DNA from: Paracorniculantispora psalliotae
Lineage: Eukaryota; Ascomycota; Sordariomycetes; Hypocreales; Cordycipitaceae
Assembly (NCBI GenBank): GCA_002796755.1
Contig: PHFE01000008.1
Location: forward strand, 1,325,388-1,389,387
DNA: 64,000 nucleotides
Direction: 5' to 3'
The translations under genes and the position numbers were made by a program. Below are positions 45,527 to 55,362 of this stretch, in pieces; within the stretch, counting starts at the first letter, position 1; every line of letters starts with the position of its first letter. The notes under the pieces were generated by a model. It ran no database searches and was not told the origin of the DNA. It saw only the letters and a list, made by a program, of their open reading frames with translations.

Positions 45527-46789
45527 ATGGATCTGGACATTGAGATGGGCGATGCGGCCGAAGGCAATCACGATGCCCCTGTCGCGCCTCTGCCTGACGC
45601 AGATGACATTTTAGTATGACGCACTCGCATGGACTGCGACCTTTTTCTGTGACTAACGCTTTCGAAGCAACCAGACGAGGTCGACGAGCCGGGCGAGATT
45701 GCAGACGACGAGCCGAAGCCAGACGAAGACGCCAATACGATTGTACCGAACAAGGTGAACATACGTGGTGTCGATTCTCTACATACAGATGATATCAAGG
45801 CATACGTTAAGTCTCATTTCGCTCCCGTGGATCGAGTCGAATGGATAGATGACACGTCTGCAAACTTGGTGTTCGGCTCGGATTCGACTGCTCGCGAAGC
45901 AATGGTCGCGCTCAGCTCCATTGAGATTGCCGACGCTACGGCGCTTCCTGTCGGCGAAACACTTCCGGCGAAAGGTTTTGAAGGAAGGCCAGAAACCACA
46001 TTGCACATCAGACTTGCGCTCGCCAGCGACAAGAAGCAGGTGGGAGCCGCTCTGCGTAGCCGCTACTACCTTCTCCATCCAGAGCACGACCCTGAGGAGC
46101 GCCGCCGCCGGCAACAAGACTCGCGCTCGCGCTACAGAGACAGAGACAACGGCCATCGGAGAGGAGGCGGCCGTCGCCGGCGCGACTCGGACGACGAGGT
46201 GGAAACTTTCGAGGCGAGCATGTACGATGATGCGCCGCGTCAAGCAACAAGGCGGCGCTCTCGATCCGGCGACAGGCGAGACTCATACTCCCGCGAGAAC
46301 CGTGGCAAGGAGCTTTTCACCGACAGAGGATCGCGTCGCGATCGCTCTGCCTCTCCCATGCGCGACAGCGATGGTGACGCCGCCATGGATACCGCGCATG
46401 CCTCATCTCGCAACCGAGACTCTGCGCGCGCCGTGAAGCAGCGCCTCCGGACAGAAAACAGCGTCAAGGAGCTATTCCCTACCAAGGCAGGCTCCGGCAG
46501 TGGCCAACTCGATAGATTGGAGGACGCCATCGGCTCCGCGCAGCTTCGGGAGGAGGACATCCCCAAAGTCGTGTCCGTGCCTGGCGGCAGCGCACGCGGC
46601 GGCGGCTTCAACATCAGAGGCTCCGCGCACCATTCCGGCGGCGGCGACGCAGGCGGATTCAGCATCAAGGGGTCAGCAAACGCCCGCGAGCTATTCCCTG
46701 GCAAGCTGGGCAGCGACAATGCGGGCAAGGAGTTGTTTGACGTGAGCAGGACGAAGCAGAGACAGAAGGCTCAGGATCTCTTTGGTTAA
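45527..46789 (+). CDS. Nuclear cap-binding protein subunit 3 (NCBP3)-like RNA-binding protein
   Basis: NCBP3 in animals joins NCBP1 on capped transcripts and promotes mRNA export; fungal members are poorly studied. Two exons, 45527-45613 and 45668-46789, give 402 residues. A short acidic N-terminus precedes an RRM-like domain at about 50-150. It carries VNIRGVDSLHTDDIKAYVKS and the family hallmark WIDDTSANLVF (Trp88), matching the W-L-D-D-T-S motif of the family. The rest is Arg/Asp/Ser-rich, with a DNGHRRGGGRRRRDSDDE region and a repeated short motif: KELF or RELF occurs five times (for example GKELFTDRG, VKELFPTKAG, ARELFPGKLG, GKELFDV). The repeats may be docking sites. No frameshift was seen. 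Confidence 0.82.
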
Positions 46790-46995
46790 ATCAAATTTAG
46801 GCGGTTTTCAGCAGATGCCGACCATCAGGCACTTTGGAATTGTTTCTGCAGCAGGTCTTGGGTGCTTTGGGCATATTTGGCACCAAGAATAAAATCTAAT
46901 CTTCGGCGTTTTAATGCTTTTGATACAAAAAATAGCTATCCTAAATATACCACTTGCTGATATTTGGTCTTTCTTAACAATTATTTCTCAACTAT

Positions 46996-48137
46996 TTACC
47001 ACCACTTCTCCGATTTAACTCGTGCAGGATCAATCACGCCATGCATTTCCGGCGCTGTGAGCGTGTCGACGAAGTAATCTGTCATGACTGGGGGGCCGCA
47101 CACATACACCAGTGTGCTCTTCTTGTCACCGCCAGCGCGTACTGCTGCAAGAACAGCATCCTTTGTCATTCTTCCGCGTTTTATATCAACGGCATCCTTT
47201 TTGCCACCGTGCAGATCCCTGCCTTGCGGTATTGGTCCGGTCAGAAATAGCCCAACTTTGCCCGTGAGTCGACCTCGCCGAAACAAATCCACAATCCTGT
47301 CCAGAAACAGAATTTTATCGAGATTTCCGTCTTCAGGCACCTTGACGCCGTACATTACTGATACTTCCAACTTCAGCCTGTCTGTTTCGTCGGCGATGTA
47401 GCCTAGGATGCTCATGAGCGGGTTGATGCCCACCCCGCCTGCAACGAGGACGATGCGTCGAATGCCGTCAAGCCCGTCGGTCGGCGGGCAGGTAAAGCTC
47501 CCGCCGACGCGTACCTCTAACCTCGTCCCCATAATTTCCTCTTGGGGTTTCCAGAGCCACGCTGCTGCCGGGTTTTCGGGGGCTTCTTGGATAGCCAGTT
47601 CCAGATATGGCTCGGAGCGCTGTGCCGCGGCGGATGGCGGCGAAGCTATGGTAAAGCCGCCTGGCTTCGGATTGCCCGGGACGAATGTATCCAGCCATTG
47701 CCCCGCAAGAAACTAGAGAGTTTCAATGTTAGACTCGATTCATAAATCCGATGCAGTCGCTAAGATGTTGGCACTTGCCTTGGATGGCCCATCTCGTAGC
47801 CGAAGCTTCAACAGACGAACATTCTGGTTCGCCCTCTCAACACCAACAATTTCTACCGGCAGTAGCTTCTGGAAATCTTGTCAGAGATTTTGCTGCAATA
47901 GTTTCGCTTGACCTAAAATAATATCTTTTGTCTTCTTCCAACCTGCCACTCGATAACTTGACTGACCTCCTCACGTGGTTCCGCTATGGTGCGATCCAGA
48001 TGTCCCAACTTGGTTGCCGGCTTAGCCATCCTGGCATTTGTGGAATGGCTCAACGGCTTTCTTGCAGGGTGTAGGCTGAATCTGACTTTAGAAAAGGTGG
48101 CCGAAGATGAATAGCCAGCAGTCCTCAGATGAAACAT
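46996..48137 (-). CDS. FAD/NAD(P)-binding oxidoreductase, OXNAD1-like
   Basis: This belongs to the ferredoxin-reductase fold, related to OXNAD1 and cytochrome b5 reductases, with the electron acceptor unknown. Exons 48137-47943, 47868-47779 and 47712-46996 give 333 residues. The first 40 residues are basic and hydroxylated (MFHLRTAGYSSSATFSKVRF), compatible with mitochondrial import. The FAD half contains FLAGQWLDTFVPG and GGFTIASPP, in place of the usual R-x-Y-S/T motif. The NAD half has VLVAGGVGINPLMSIL and ends with the family-like VYVCGPPVMTDYF. Intron 2 (47713-47778) has a GC donor (GCAAGT): only that junction joins DGPSK to FLAGQW in frame. The ATG at 48137 is the first in the frame. 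Confidence 0.85.
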
Positions 48138-48454
48138 GGGCAATAGCGGGCTGTCAAGCTGATGTTGCTTGAGAGAGGTTCATGATGCCTCCACTTCAAC
48201 GAGCGTGACCCTTCATTATTGGTGACAATGATTAGGCTAGAACTCAATAATACAACAAGCAGCGATAAATAGCGCAAGTAAACAGAAGACTTTTTATATC
48301 TTACTGCAAAAATAGCATTTTATTTAACGTGCAATTCTATCTTACCATATACTTTTCTTCATCTCATCAAGACCGAATAGACATGCCACGAATTCCCTTA
48401 GCTTTGTGGGTGGTTGTTTTAATTTCGCTTCTAATTGCACTGTTTCAATATCTC
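48138..48454. other. Spacer between OXNAD-like gene and APL4
   Basis: A 317 bp A/T-rich spacer between two minus-strand genes; promoter of the reductase gene and 3' flank of AP-1 gamma. Nothing distinctive. Confidence 0.4.
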
Positions 48455-51188
48455 TTAAGACTCCGTCCAATTGACCTGTTCCATCACTTGACCAGCATTG
48501 GGATGTGTGTAGCTAATTCGAAGGCGGAGTCGGAGGGGCTGTGACAGACATGTTAGTAGAGTTGCTAGGTGTGCACAATCATAAAATGCGTATACTTACT
48601 CCGTTGCATCCAGAAACTCTCATCATCTGAGTTGCTTCAGCACCGGGCGATAGAGTTGCGGAGGATATGCTGAGAAGCTGGAGTTTCTGCGATTTCGGTA
48701 CAGCAGCTTGAAGACCAACATTGGACAGCGTGGCAGAGCCAGACGTGTTCTGGAACTTGGCAGTCGCCTGAATCATGCCTTCAGCGTTGCGTTGAACTTG
48801 GAATGTCACATTGAGATCATTTCCGTTATAGCAAGCAATGCTTTGCCCGCCTTGCCGCGCTTGCTGAGGGGCGGGGGCAGCAGGTTCAGAGAGCATGTCC
48901 AGTCCTGATGACGATTGGGTCGCAGCTGGCGCCGAAGATCCAGCTCCGCTGCCAAAGAGATCCATGATTGAAGAGTTGTTCGATTGCAGGGGCGGTGGTG
49001 ACGCAGCGTCCGAAGTCATGCCGCCACCAAGAATATCGGCAAGAAGGTCAGAGTTGGAGGTCTGTCCACCGTTGGGTGGCGCCATTGTTGTAGCAGGGGT
49101 ATCCATGATATCGAGGAGGTCTTGCTCGGACGGTTTGACAATCTTGGATCTGCGGTTAGCAGCAGCCTTTGATTTCTTTGTCGGGGCAGGACCAAGAACA
49201 CGCGATTCTTCTTTGATTTGGGGCGGCGGCATTTTCTCCAGTACACCACGACGAATCTGATCAAAGCCAAACATATTGCTGTATTCGACAGCTCGCTGTT
49301 GTACTTCAACATCCAAGCTCGTCTGGTGATTCTGAAGTATGCGCCTCACTCTCTCGATTTGAGAAGCATCTGTGAAGCGCGTAGTGAGTTTCATGAGTGC
49401 TGTGACGATATATTCCGTGGAAACTTGGTTGGCGTAATTGCTGTTCAGAATCAGAGCAAACAGATCAATGATCTCATGCTCCTTAACTTCTTGGACAAGC
49501 TCTTCCTCTTCATATTGGCCACCCTTGAGTAGGGCGTCGGCAAACTCTCCAATACACCAAGCACCCGCTTGTGTCAGGCTTTCTTGTGTAATATCCTTTT
49601 TGAGATTGATGTACAGTTTTTGCACTGCGTAAGTTTGAAGCTCTTGAGTAGTGGCGATAAGGCGGACAAAGGAAGAGAGGATTTGCTCTTTTACGAAATT
49701 GCCAGCAAGACAGAGAACTCGCAGCATGGTATCAAAATGCCACCTTTTGTTTGGAGCAAATTTGTCTGCTGCGATACCAATTTGGCTCGTCATGGTAGGT
49801 TTGAACTCATTATCAGCGACCTCAAGGAAAGCCAGAAGTTCGCGGATTAGGACACGGACGTTGCTCTCGTTGATAAGCGTGAAGCTCAGCTCCAATGCTC
49901 TCCGTCGGATGCTGATATCCGGGTCTCTCAGGCATTCCAGTATCGTGTTTCTGTGTCGTTGAACAGCGTTCGGCTCGATCGCAACGACCTTGATGAGCGT
50001 GTTAAGGGCAACGTAGCGAATGTTGTTGTCACGGTTTGTCAAGAATTTTCCTAGAATATTGACGCCGAGGACACGCAATCCAGAGTCGGCCTCGATATCC
50101 AGAATCGTGCGAACTGATTCATAGAGAATGGAGTTTCCAACGTTCTTGGAGGAGTCCGTATTCGTAGCAACTTGCGCAAGGATGTCGTTGATATGTTCGC
50201 TCGTCTCAGGGTCTCCCATCGCAAGTATTCTGAGGAGGCGAAGAATCTTGACCTGCAGGAATGGATCCGTGATGCCTGTGACATCATGCTCCGGTGCATA
50301 ACCTGAAGTGGACAGGCTCTTCAAGATCTTGACCAGACCAGGTACAAAGGAGCGGAATTTCTCCACGATGCCTTCTTCGCCGCCCTCTTCCTCGTCCGCT
50401 TCGCAAAGACTTGTTACTAGGGTGAGGCCGCAGAGAAGGACACCATGGTTTCGGTCCGATAGCAGCTGCGTGGCCTTTTCGAGGAAGTGCTCTTGGAGAT
50501 CTGGCACCTTTCGGCAGATTCTCATGGCGCAAAGTGCAGCCTTACGACGAATGTATGGATTCGATGTCGAAAGCAAGTTCTCAATCTCAGGGAATAGATC
50601 TCTCGACATCTCGATAGACGCAATATTTCCGAGGGTGCACAGTGCCAGGCCGACAATGTATTGGTTCGAATGGCCAAGATCACTGGAGATGATTAGCATG
50701 CAGTCCTATCGCGAGAGAAGGGTGACTTACTTTTTCAGAGAGTTTGTGACCAGGGTTAGAACTTCCTGGTTCTCGTCAAGCAGTAAACTGGTGGCGAGGT
50801 GGCCGAGTCGCTTATCGGCGAAGCGGGGTGATGCAAGCAGCTTGATGCACTCAATCTGGCCGAAGTGCGTTCGCTCACCGAGTGTGAAGAGATAGAGAAG
50901 CTTTGCGACATTGTTTCGTCTGGGTCATGCTGTAAGTAACTGAGAAGAATTGACAGCGGAGGATATCGTTGTATGTAGCGTACCGAATGCCATGGTCCGC
51001 GCTCTCTTCGCGAAAGCTGGCTCTGATGGCTGCACTCTCTTTCTGGATAACGGCTCGTTCGTCGGCGATCGTCTTTGCGGCACGCACATTGCGGATGAAT
51101 TGTTTAACTGTCACACAGAAGTTGTCAATACTTGGAGAGCTTTAGAACACATGGGGCGTTGATGCGGCGTGTTCATACGGGAGCTCAT
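48455..51188 (-). CDS. APL4: AP-1 adaptor complex gamma subunit (gamma-adaptin)
   Basis: Gamma-adaptin is a large subunit of the AP-1 clathrin adaptor at the trans-Golgi and endosomes. Six-part splicing was not needed; five exons fit: 51188-51179, 51107-50984, 50919-50731, 50682-48600 and 48538-48455, giving 829 residues. The trunk starts SLKQFIRNVRAAKTIADER and shows HEAT-type repeats such as LGHLATSLLLDENQEVLTLV. A hinge (about 590-710) holds clathrin-box-like and acidic segments (SDLLADILGGG, SIMDLFGSG). The C-terminal ear starts near QSIACYNGNDLNVTFQV and finishes in the last exon with SYTHPNAGQVMEQVNW. The first exon is just 10 nt (ATG AGC TCC C), so automated models can easily miss it. 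Clathrin light chain and Tlg2 lie within 10 kb. Confidence 0.95.
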
Positions 51189-52044
51189 CTTGGGTAGGGG
51201 GACGACCCAGGAAACGGGTCGCCTAGTCGGTAGGGTTTCCGAAACAAAGTGACAGACAGAGCGCGAGATATAGGCCTGACGATTCTCAGGGTCGTGGCTT
51301 CGACTACTCTCCGTGTAGGTGCGAATGCGATAATCAACAACCAGTGCCAAGCTATGCGCGACAAGGTGTCCTGGGCAGTGTGTGCGGTCGGCTGGCATCC
51401 ATCGTCCAACGTGGGGCAGCAAAAGAGGCCACTAATACACCACTCCTCCACCACCGACCGCTCCATCAGTCGGGAAAAGTACGGCCCACCTCCTGTTAAT
51501 AATAAGCTAGGCAGACGTTCACAGGTTTCCGCCCAATGCTCGTATCAATTGTCTGATCATGAGTAACTAACATATTATTTATAATTGAAATTAAATTTCC
51601 CTTAAAATTCCTAGCAGCTTTTGCGCTCATTAGCCTTTCCACCACAGCTACTGTATCTGGAACGCATCAACATATAGCAATAGCATCGTGAAAACAAAGA
51701 AGCAGATAAAATCTTGTGATCATTTGAATAGATATTTTATTTCTCATACAGAGATAATTCACCGTAGGCCATCAATTCGCGGCGAAGCTCATGGCGCTGA
51801 GGTTCAGAGCAATATTGAAGAGCACATCACCGCATAAATCGTGGACCAGTAGTCTCTCAACTGTTTCTCGAAGCTTTTGATCCGACTGTCGTCTTAAACC
51901 ATTATAAAGACGGAAAGGGGACTCTCCAGGTTCGCATCACATTCCAAATTCGCTACACAGCGACTCTAGTCGAATAATTCAGTCTCGAGTTGAATGTATC
52001 GCAGGAACGTAGCTAATTGGAAAGCTAACTAGCCAAGGTCTACT
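51189..52044. other. Promoter of APL4 and 3' flank of calmodulin
   Basis: An 856 bp spacer, A/T-rich from about 51560 to 51760. The ORFs at 51249-51566 lack coding character. No RNA gene was recognised. Confidence 0.45.
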
Positions 52045-52963
52045 TTATTTTTGCATCATAAGCTGGACGAATTCGTTATCTGGGCAAATGTTAGCTTCAG
52101 TTTGCAGCACAGTGGCGGCGCATGCGGCTTACAATCAATGCGGCCATCGCCATCCTGATCGGCCTCGCGGATCATCTCGTCAACTTCATCATCGGTAAGC
52201 TTCTCGCCGATGGAGGTCATGACGTGTCGCAGCTCGGCGGCGGAGATGAAGCCGTTGTTGTCGCGGTCAAAGACCTTGAAAGCTTCCATAATCTCCTCCT
52301 CAGAATCGGTGTCCTTCATCTTGCGAGCCATCATGGTAAGGAATTCTTTTCATTTGGTAAGCGTTTGGCCGGGTCGCATTGGCAAAGTTGCTCAACCTAC
52401 CAGGGAAATCAATGGTGCCGTTGTTGTCGGCATCGACCTCGTTGATCATATCCTGAAGCTCCGACTCAGAGGGGTTCTGGCCGAGGGAGCGCATGACGGT
52501 GCCGAGCTCCTTGGTGGTGATCTGGCCTACAATGTTGACGTTAGCTCCGTGCTCTCCGAAAGCAGCAAGTATTGCGGTCGGTGTCGGATAAGGCAATCGA
52601 AATATCGCTTTCTATTTGTCGAGCAAACGAAGGAATCGATGTAGGTGGCGAGGGCTATCGGGAGTACTAACCATCACCATCCTTGTCCTATGCAAAACGG
52701 TCAGTGTTTATACTCCAAGGCACGCCAAAGCGCAGGCGTGCGACGTGGCCACTAAAGTCTGCGATTAACTTACGAACAGGGAGAAAGCCTCCTTGAACTC
52801 GGCGACCTGGTCTTCAGTAAGAGAATCAGCCTGCAGAGAGTGACTGTGTTAGCGAAGCTGCCGCGTTCGTGGCTGTTTTCCGTCCCAACCCCTCACAGCG
52901 CGGGGTCACCGACAACATGGCGGCGAGAGGGCGAGGACAGCGATGCAGTGGTAGACGAACCAT
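52045..52963 (-). CDS. CMD1: Calmodulin
   Basis: This is the calcium sensor that activates calcineurin and calmodulin kinases. Six coding exons are inferred: 52963-52961, 52830-52774, 52687-52672, 52526-52401, 52345-52133 and 52079-52045. They sum to 149 residues, the canonical length. The first exon is only ATG and the third is 16 nt (GACAAGGATGGTGATG). All four EF-hand loops are intact at about 21-32, 57-68, 94-105 and 130-141 (DKDGDGQITTKE, DADNNGTIDFPE, DRDNNGFISAAE, DQDGDGRIDYNE). The 130-nt first intron starts GTTCGT. An initiation intron directly after ATG is, from memory, known in other filamentous ascomycete calmodulin genes. Protein sequence looks near-identical to that of other filamentous fungi. 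Confidence 0.96.
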
Positions 52964-53239
52964 GTTGGGCGGTATGTGGATGAGAGAATATGAACGAGAG
53001 TAAAAATCGAGCAGTTGGTGACAGAGGCGTACGTCTGCAAAATCCGTTCAGCTTTTGTTTTTTAGTTGCGACAGCAGACGTGGGGAAGAGCAAAGGGGGG
53101 AGCAATCAAGGCAGAAATAACAGTTGTGTGCAGCAAAGTGCTGGAGCCCACAGCGTGCAGCGTCCAAGCAAGCACCAGGAGAGCTGGCTGACCCCCCCCC
53201 CCGCTCTCTATCAGCCAGGCACCTCTAGCTGCACCGCCA

Positions 53240-53251
53240 GTACCTAGGTAC
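53240..53251. promoter_or_regulatory. Perfect palindrome GTACCTAGGTAC
   Basis: A 12-bp perfect inverted repeat about 280 bp upstream of the calmodulin ATG. Related GTACCT/AGGTAC words recur in other intergenic regions of the window. It is a candidate dimeric factor site; the factor is not known to me. Confidence 0.35.
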
Positions 53252-53529
53252 TTGAATTCTGGCGGGCACTCAGACGCGCCGCCTTCTAACAGCTCCACCG
53301 CTCGGAGCCAGCTAGTGGCAGCTCCCGCACCCCTTCTCGCTACTACGGTAATGTACCTTATTGTCCACGTACAGGCACAAGAATCTCCTCTGGCACGTGA
53401 CAATGTTCATGATTTGCTGCCAATCACCTTCCCGAAAGCCTACCTTTCGATATCCTAAAATGGTGTTATTTTGCACGTCTATTATAGCCGTTCTGCCTTT
53501 GATAAGAAACCCCAGGAAACCCTCCTCAG

Positions 53530-53877
53530 CTACCCAATTGCTGGCTTGGGTCTGCTGATGTCATTAGGCCAGCCACGCTGCTTGAGAGAGCTCGTCAAAC
53601 GCATACTCTTCCGACACGATGTGTAATTATTGGATTTGTATTTACAGAATAAGATAAATCGATGCTCTTTCTCCTTCTCTCTACAAATATCACATATGAA
53701 ATCATTATACATGTAGGGAAAGCCTGCTTTATCGCATACTGTAAAACAGTGGTGGAGTTTGGTGTAGGCCGCAACCGGATCCACCGCCGCCTGCTTGCTG
53801 TCTTCGCTCCCGCCAACGGCTGGCGTCATCCGAAAAGGCCACACGTAACCGCTAGCTTGCTGCAACACACCCATCAT
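53530..53877 (-). CDS. Possible short gene divergent from TLG2, unknown
   Basis: The ATG at 53877 is 128 bp from the TLG2 ATG and reads outward. The first 45 codons (MMGVLQQASGYVWPFRMTP, then SEDSKQAAVDPVAAYTKLHH) have protein-like composition. Farther on, the frame is lower in quality, and a GTATGC donor-like site near 53743 with a TTTGTAG acceptor-like site suggests a short coding exon followed by an intron. I cannot fix the 3' end and recognise no family; the listed end is that of the unspliced frame of 115 codons. It may be spurious. Confidence 0.28.
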   Translation of the reverse strand: MMGVLQQASGYVWPFRMTPAVGGSEDSKQAAVDPVAAYTKLHHCFTVCDKAGFPYMYNDFICDICREKEKEHRFILFCKYKSNNYTSCRKSMRLTSSLKQRGWPNDISRPKPAIG

Positions 53878-54005
53878 TGTTCAGCTTGACTGCCACTCCG
53901 CGCTCCCACCTGCATCGCAATCCGACGCTGTTCGAAATCGAGAAGGGTCGCATACCTGCTGCCGATACCACAGGACGGAACTTTCGAGCTGCGACGGCGT
54001 CCGCC

Positions 54006-55183
54006 ATGTGGCGAGACCGCACCAACTTGTACGGAATCCACTCGCGCGAGAGCAGTCCCCAATACGCCCCTAATCACTAACATACTTTTGTGCAGATATA
54101 TTTCGTACCGGCAGTCGTACGCGCACCACCCTACACAGCGAAGCAAATACGGCGGTGGCGCCTCTGGCACCGGTGCGTTCTCCGATGCATACTCGTCGGG
54201 TAATTATGCCAGCGAGGACCGGCGCGGGCTGCTCTCCAGCGGCGCATTCGATGACGATGGCGACGCGGTAATCGAGATGGACCTACTCCCTCCACGGTGG
54301 GCCGATATATCCGACGAAATCACAGATCTTCTGTCCGACATTGCGACAAAAGGGCAGCGACTGGAGAAGTTGCACCAGAAGCATGTCTTACCCGGCTTCA
54401 ACGACGATGAGGCGAAAAGAACCGAAGAGGCGCAGATTGAAAAGCTCACGCAAGAAATCACAAAGGGCTTTCATGACTGCCACCGATGTATTCAGCGTGT
54501 AGAGCAAATGGTCCGAGAATCCAAACAATCAGGGACCATCAGCCGCGCCGAAGAGACCATGGCCAAAAATATACAAATATCGCTCGCCGCAAGGGTACAG
54601 GACGCAAGTGCGAATTTCCGCAAAAAGCAGAGCGCGTACCTCAAGAGTAAGTAATTATGTGCTACTACAATAGGACTTCCGACTGACAGCGGTTACTACA
54701 GAACTTCGCGGCATGGCTGGATTAGGACAACCGTCTCCAGACATTCGATCATCCTCGCCTGCACCAGGATCATACATCGACCCTTCGATGCAAGAATCTG
54801 ATGCTGACAGATCGTTCTCCCAATCGACATTGCAAGTTGCGCAGCAGCGACAGCTGACGTCGAATGACGCCGCTATAGCCCAGCGAGAACGCGAGATCGA
54901 AGATATCGCCCAAGGCATTATCGAACTGTCGGATCTGTTTCGCGATCTTCAAAATATGGTCATCGACCAAGGCACAATGCTCGATCGTATTGACTACAAC
55001 GTCGAGCGCATGCATACAGACGTCAAAGGTGCCGAGGTTGAGCTCAAGGTGGCGTCGGGCTATCAACGGAGAACAACGAAGCGCAAAATCATGCTGCTGC
55101 TCATCCTCCTCATCGCGGGCTTGTTCATTGTGCTCCTGGTGAAGCCTAAAAAGGAAGAGAGAAGCGCACCCCCCGCTGAATAA
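54006..55183 (+). CDS. TLG2: t-SNARE Tlg2 (syntaxin 16 family)
   Basis: Tlg2 is a Qa-SNARE on the trans-Golgi and early endosomes, needed for endosome-to-Golgi fusion and the Cvt pathway. Exons 54006-54028, 54096-54646 and 54702-55183 give 351 residues. The 23-nt first exon joins in frame to give MWRDRTNLYISYRQSYAHH, the conserved Tlg2 N-peptide-like start bound by the SM protein Vps45. A regulatory Habc region follows (about 75-200). The SNARE motif lies at about 240-310 (REIEDIAQGIIELSDLFRDL, then QNMVIDQGTMLDRIDYNVE). A C-terminal anchor MLLLILLIAGLFIVLLV precedes a short polar tail. Without the splice the start would read LYGIHSRESSP, which does not fit the family. Confidence 0.93.
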
Positions 55184-55362
55184 ACTTGGAGCGATGCCCA
55201 TGTCGGACAGCCTGCACTGCATATATTTGAGGCACGATCCGGCGCTCTGCATGTGATGGAAATGTACAATATCGTATTAAGCGTGCCATGGCAGGTCTTT
55301 GCCGCAGCTTAGTCTAGGAGTTATGGTTACATGATTTTAAATAATATACAATGAGCTTTTGT

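Larger units (their letters stand above)
52964..54005. promoter_or_regulatory. Divergent region calmodulin / TLG2
   Basis: A 1.04 kb spacer holding the calmodulin promoter, a C11 run (53192-53202), a perfect 12-bp palindrome GTACCTAGGTAC at 53240-53251 and a possible small gene at 53530-53877 on the minus strand. Confidence 0.4.
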
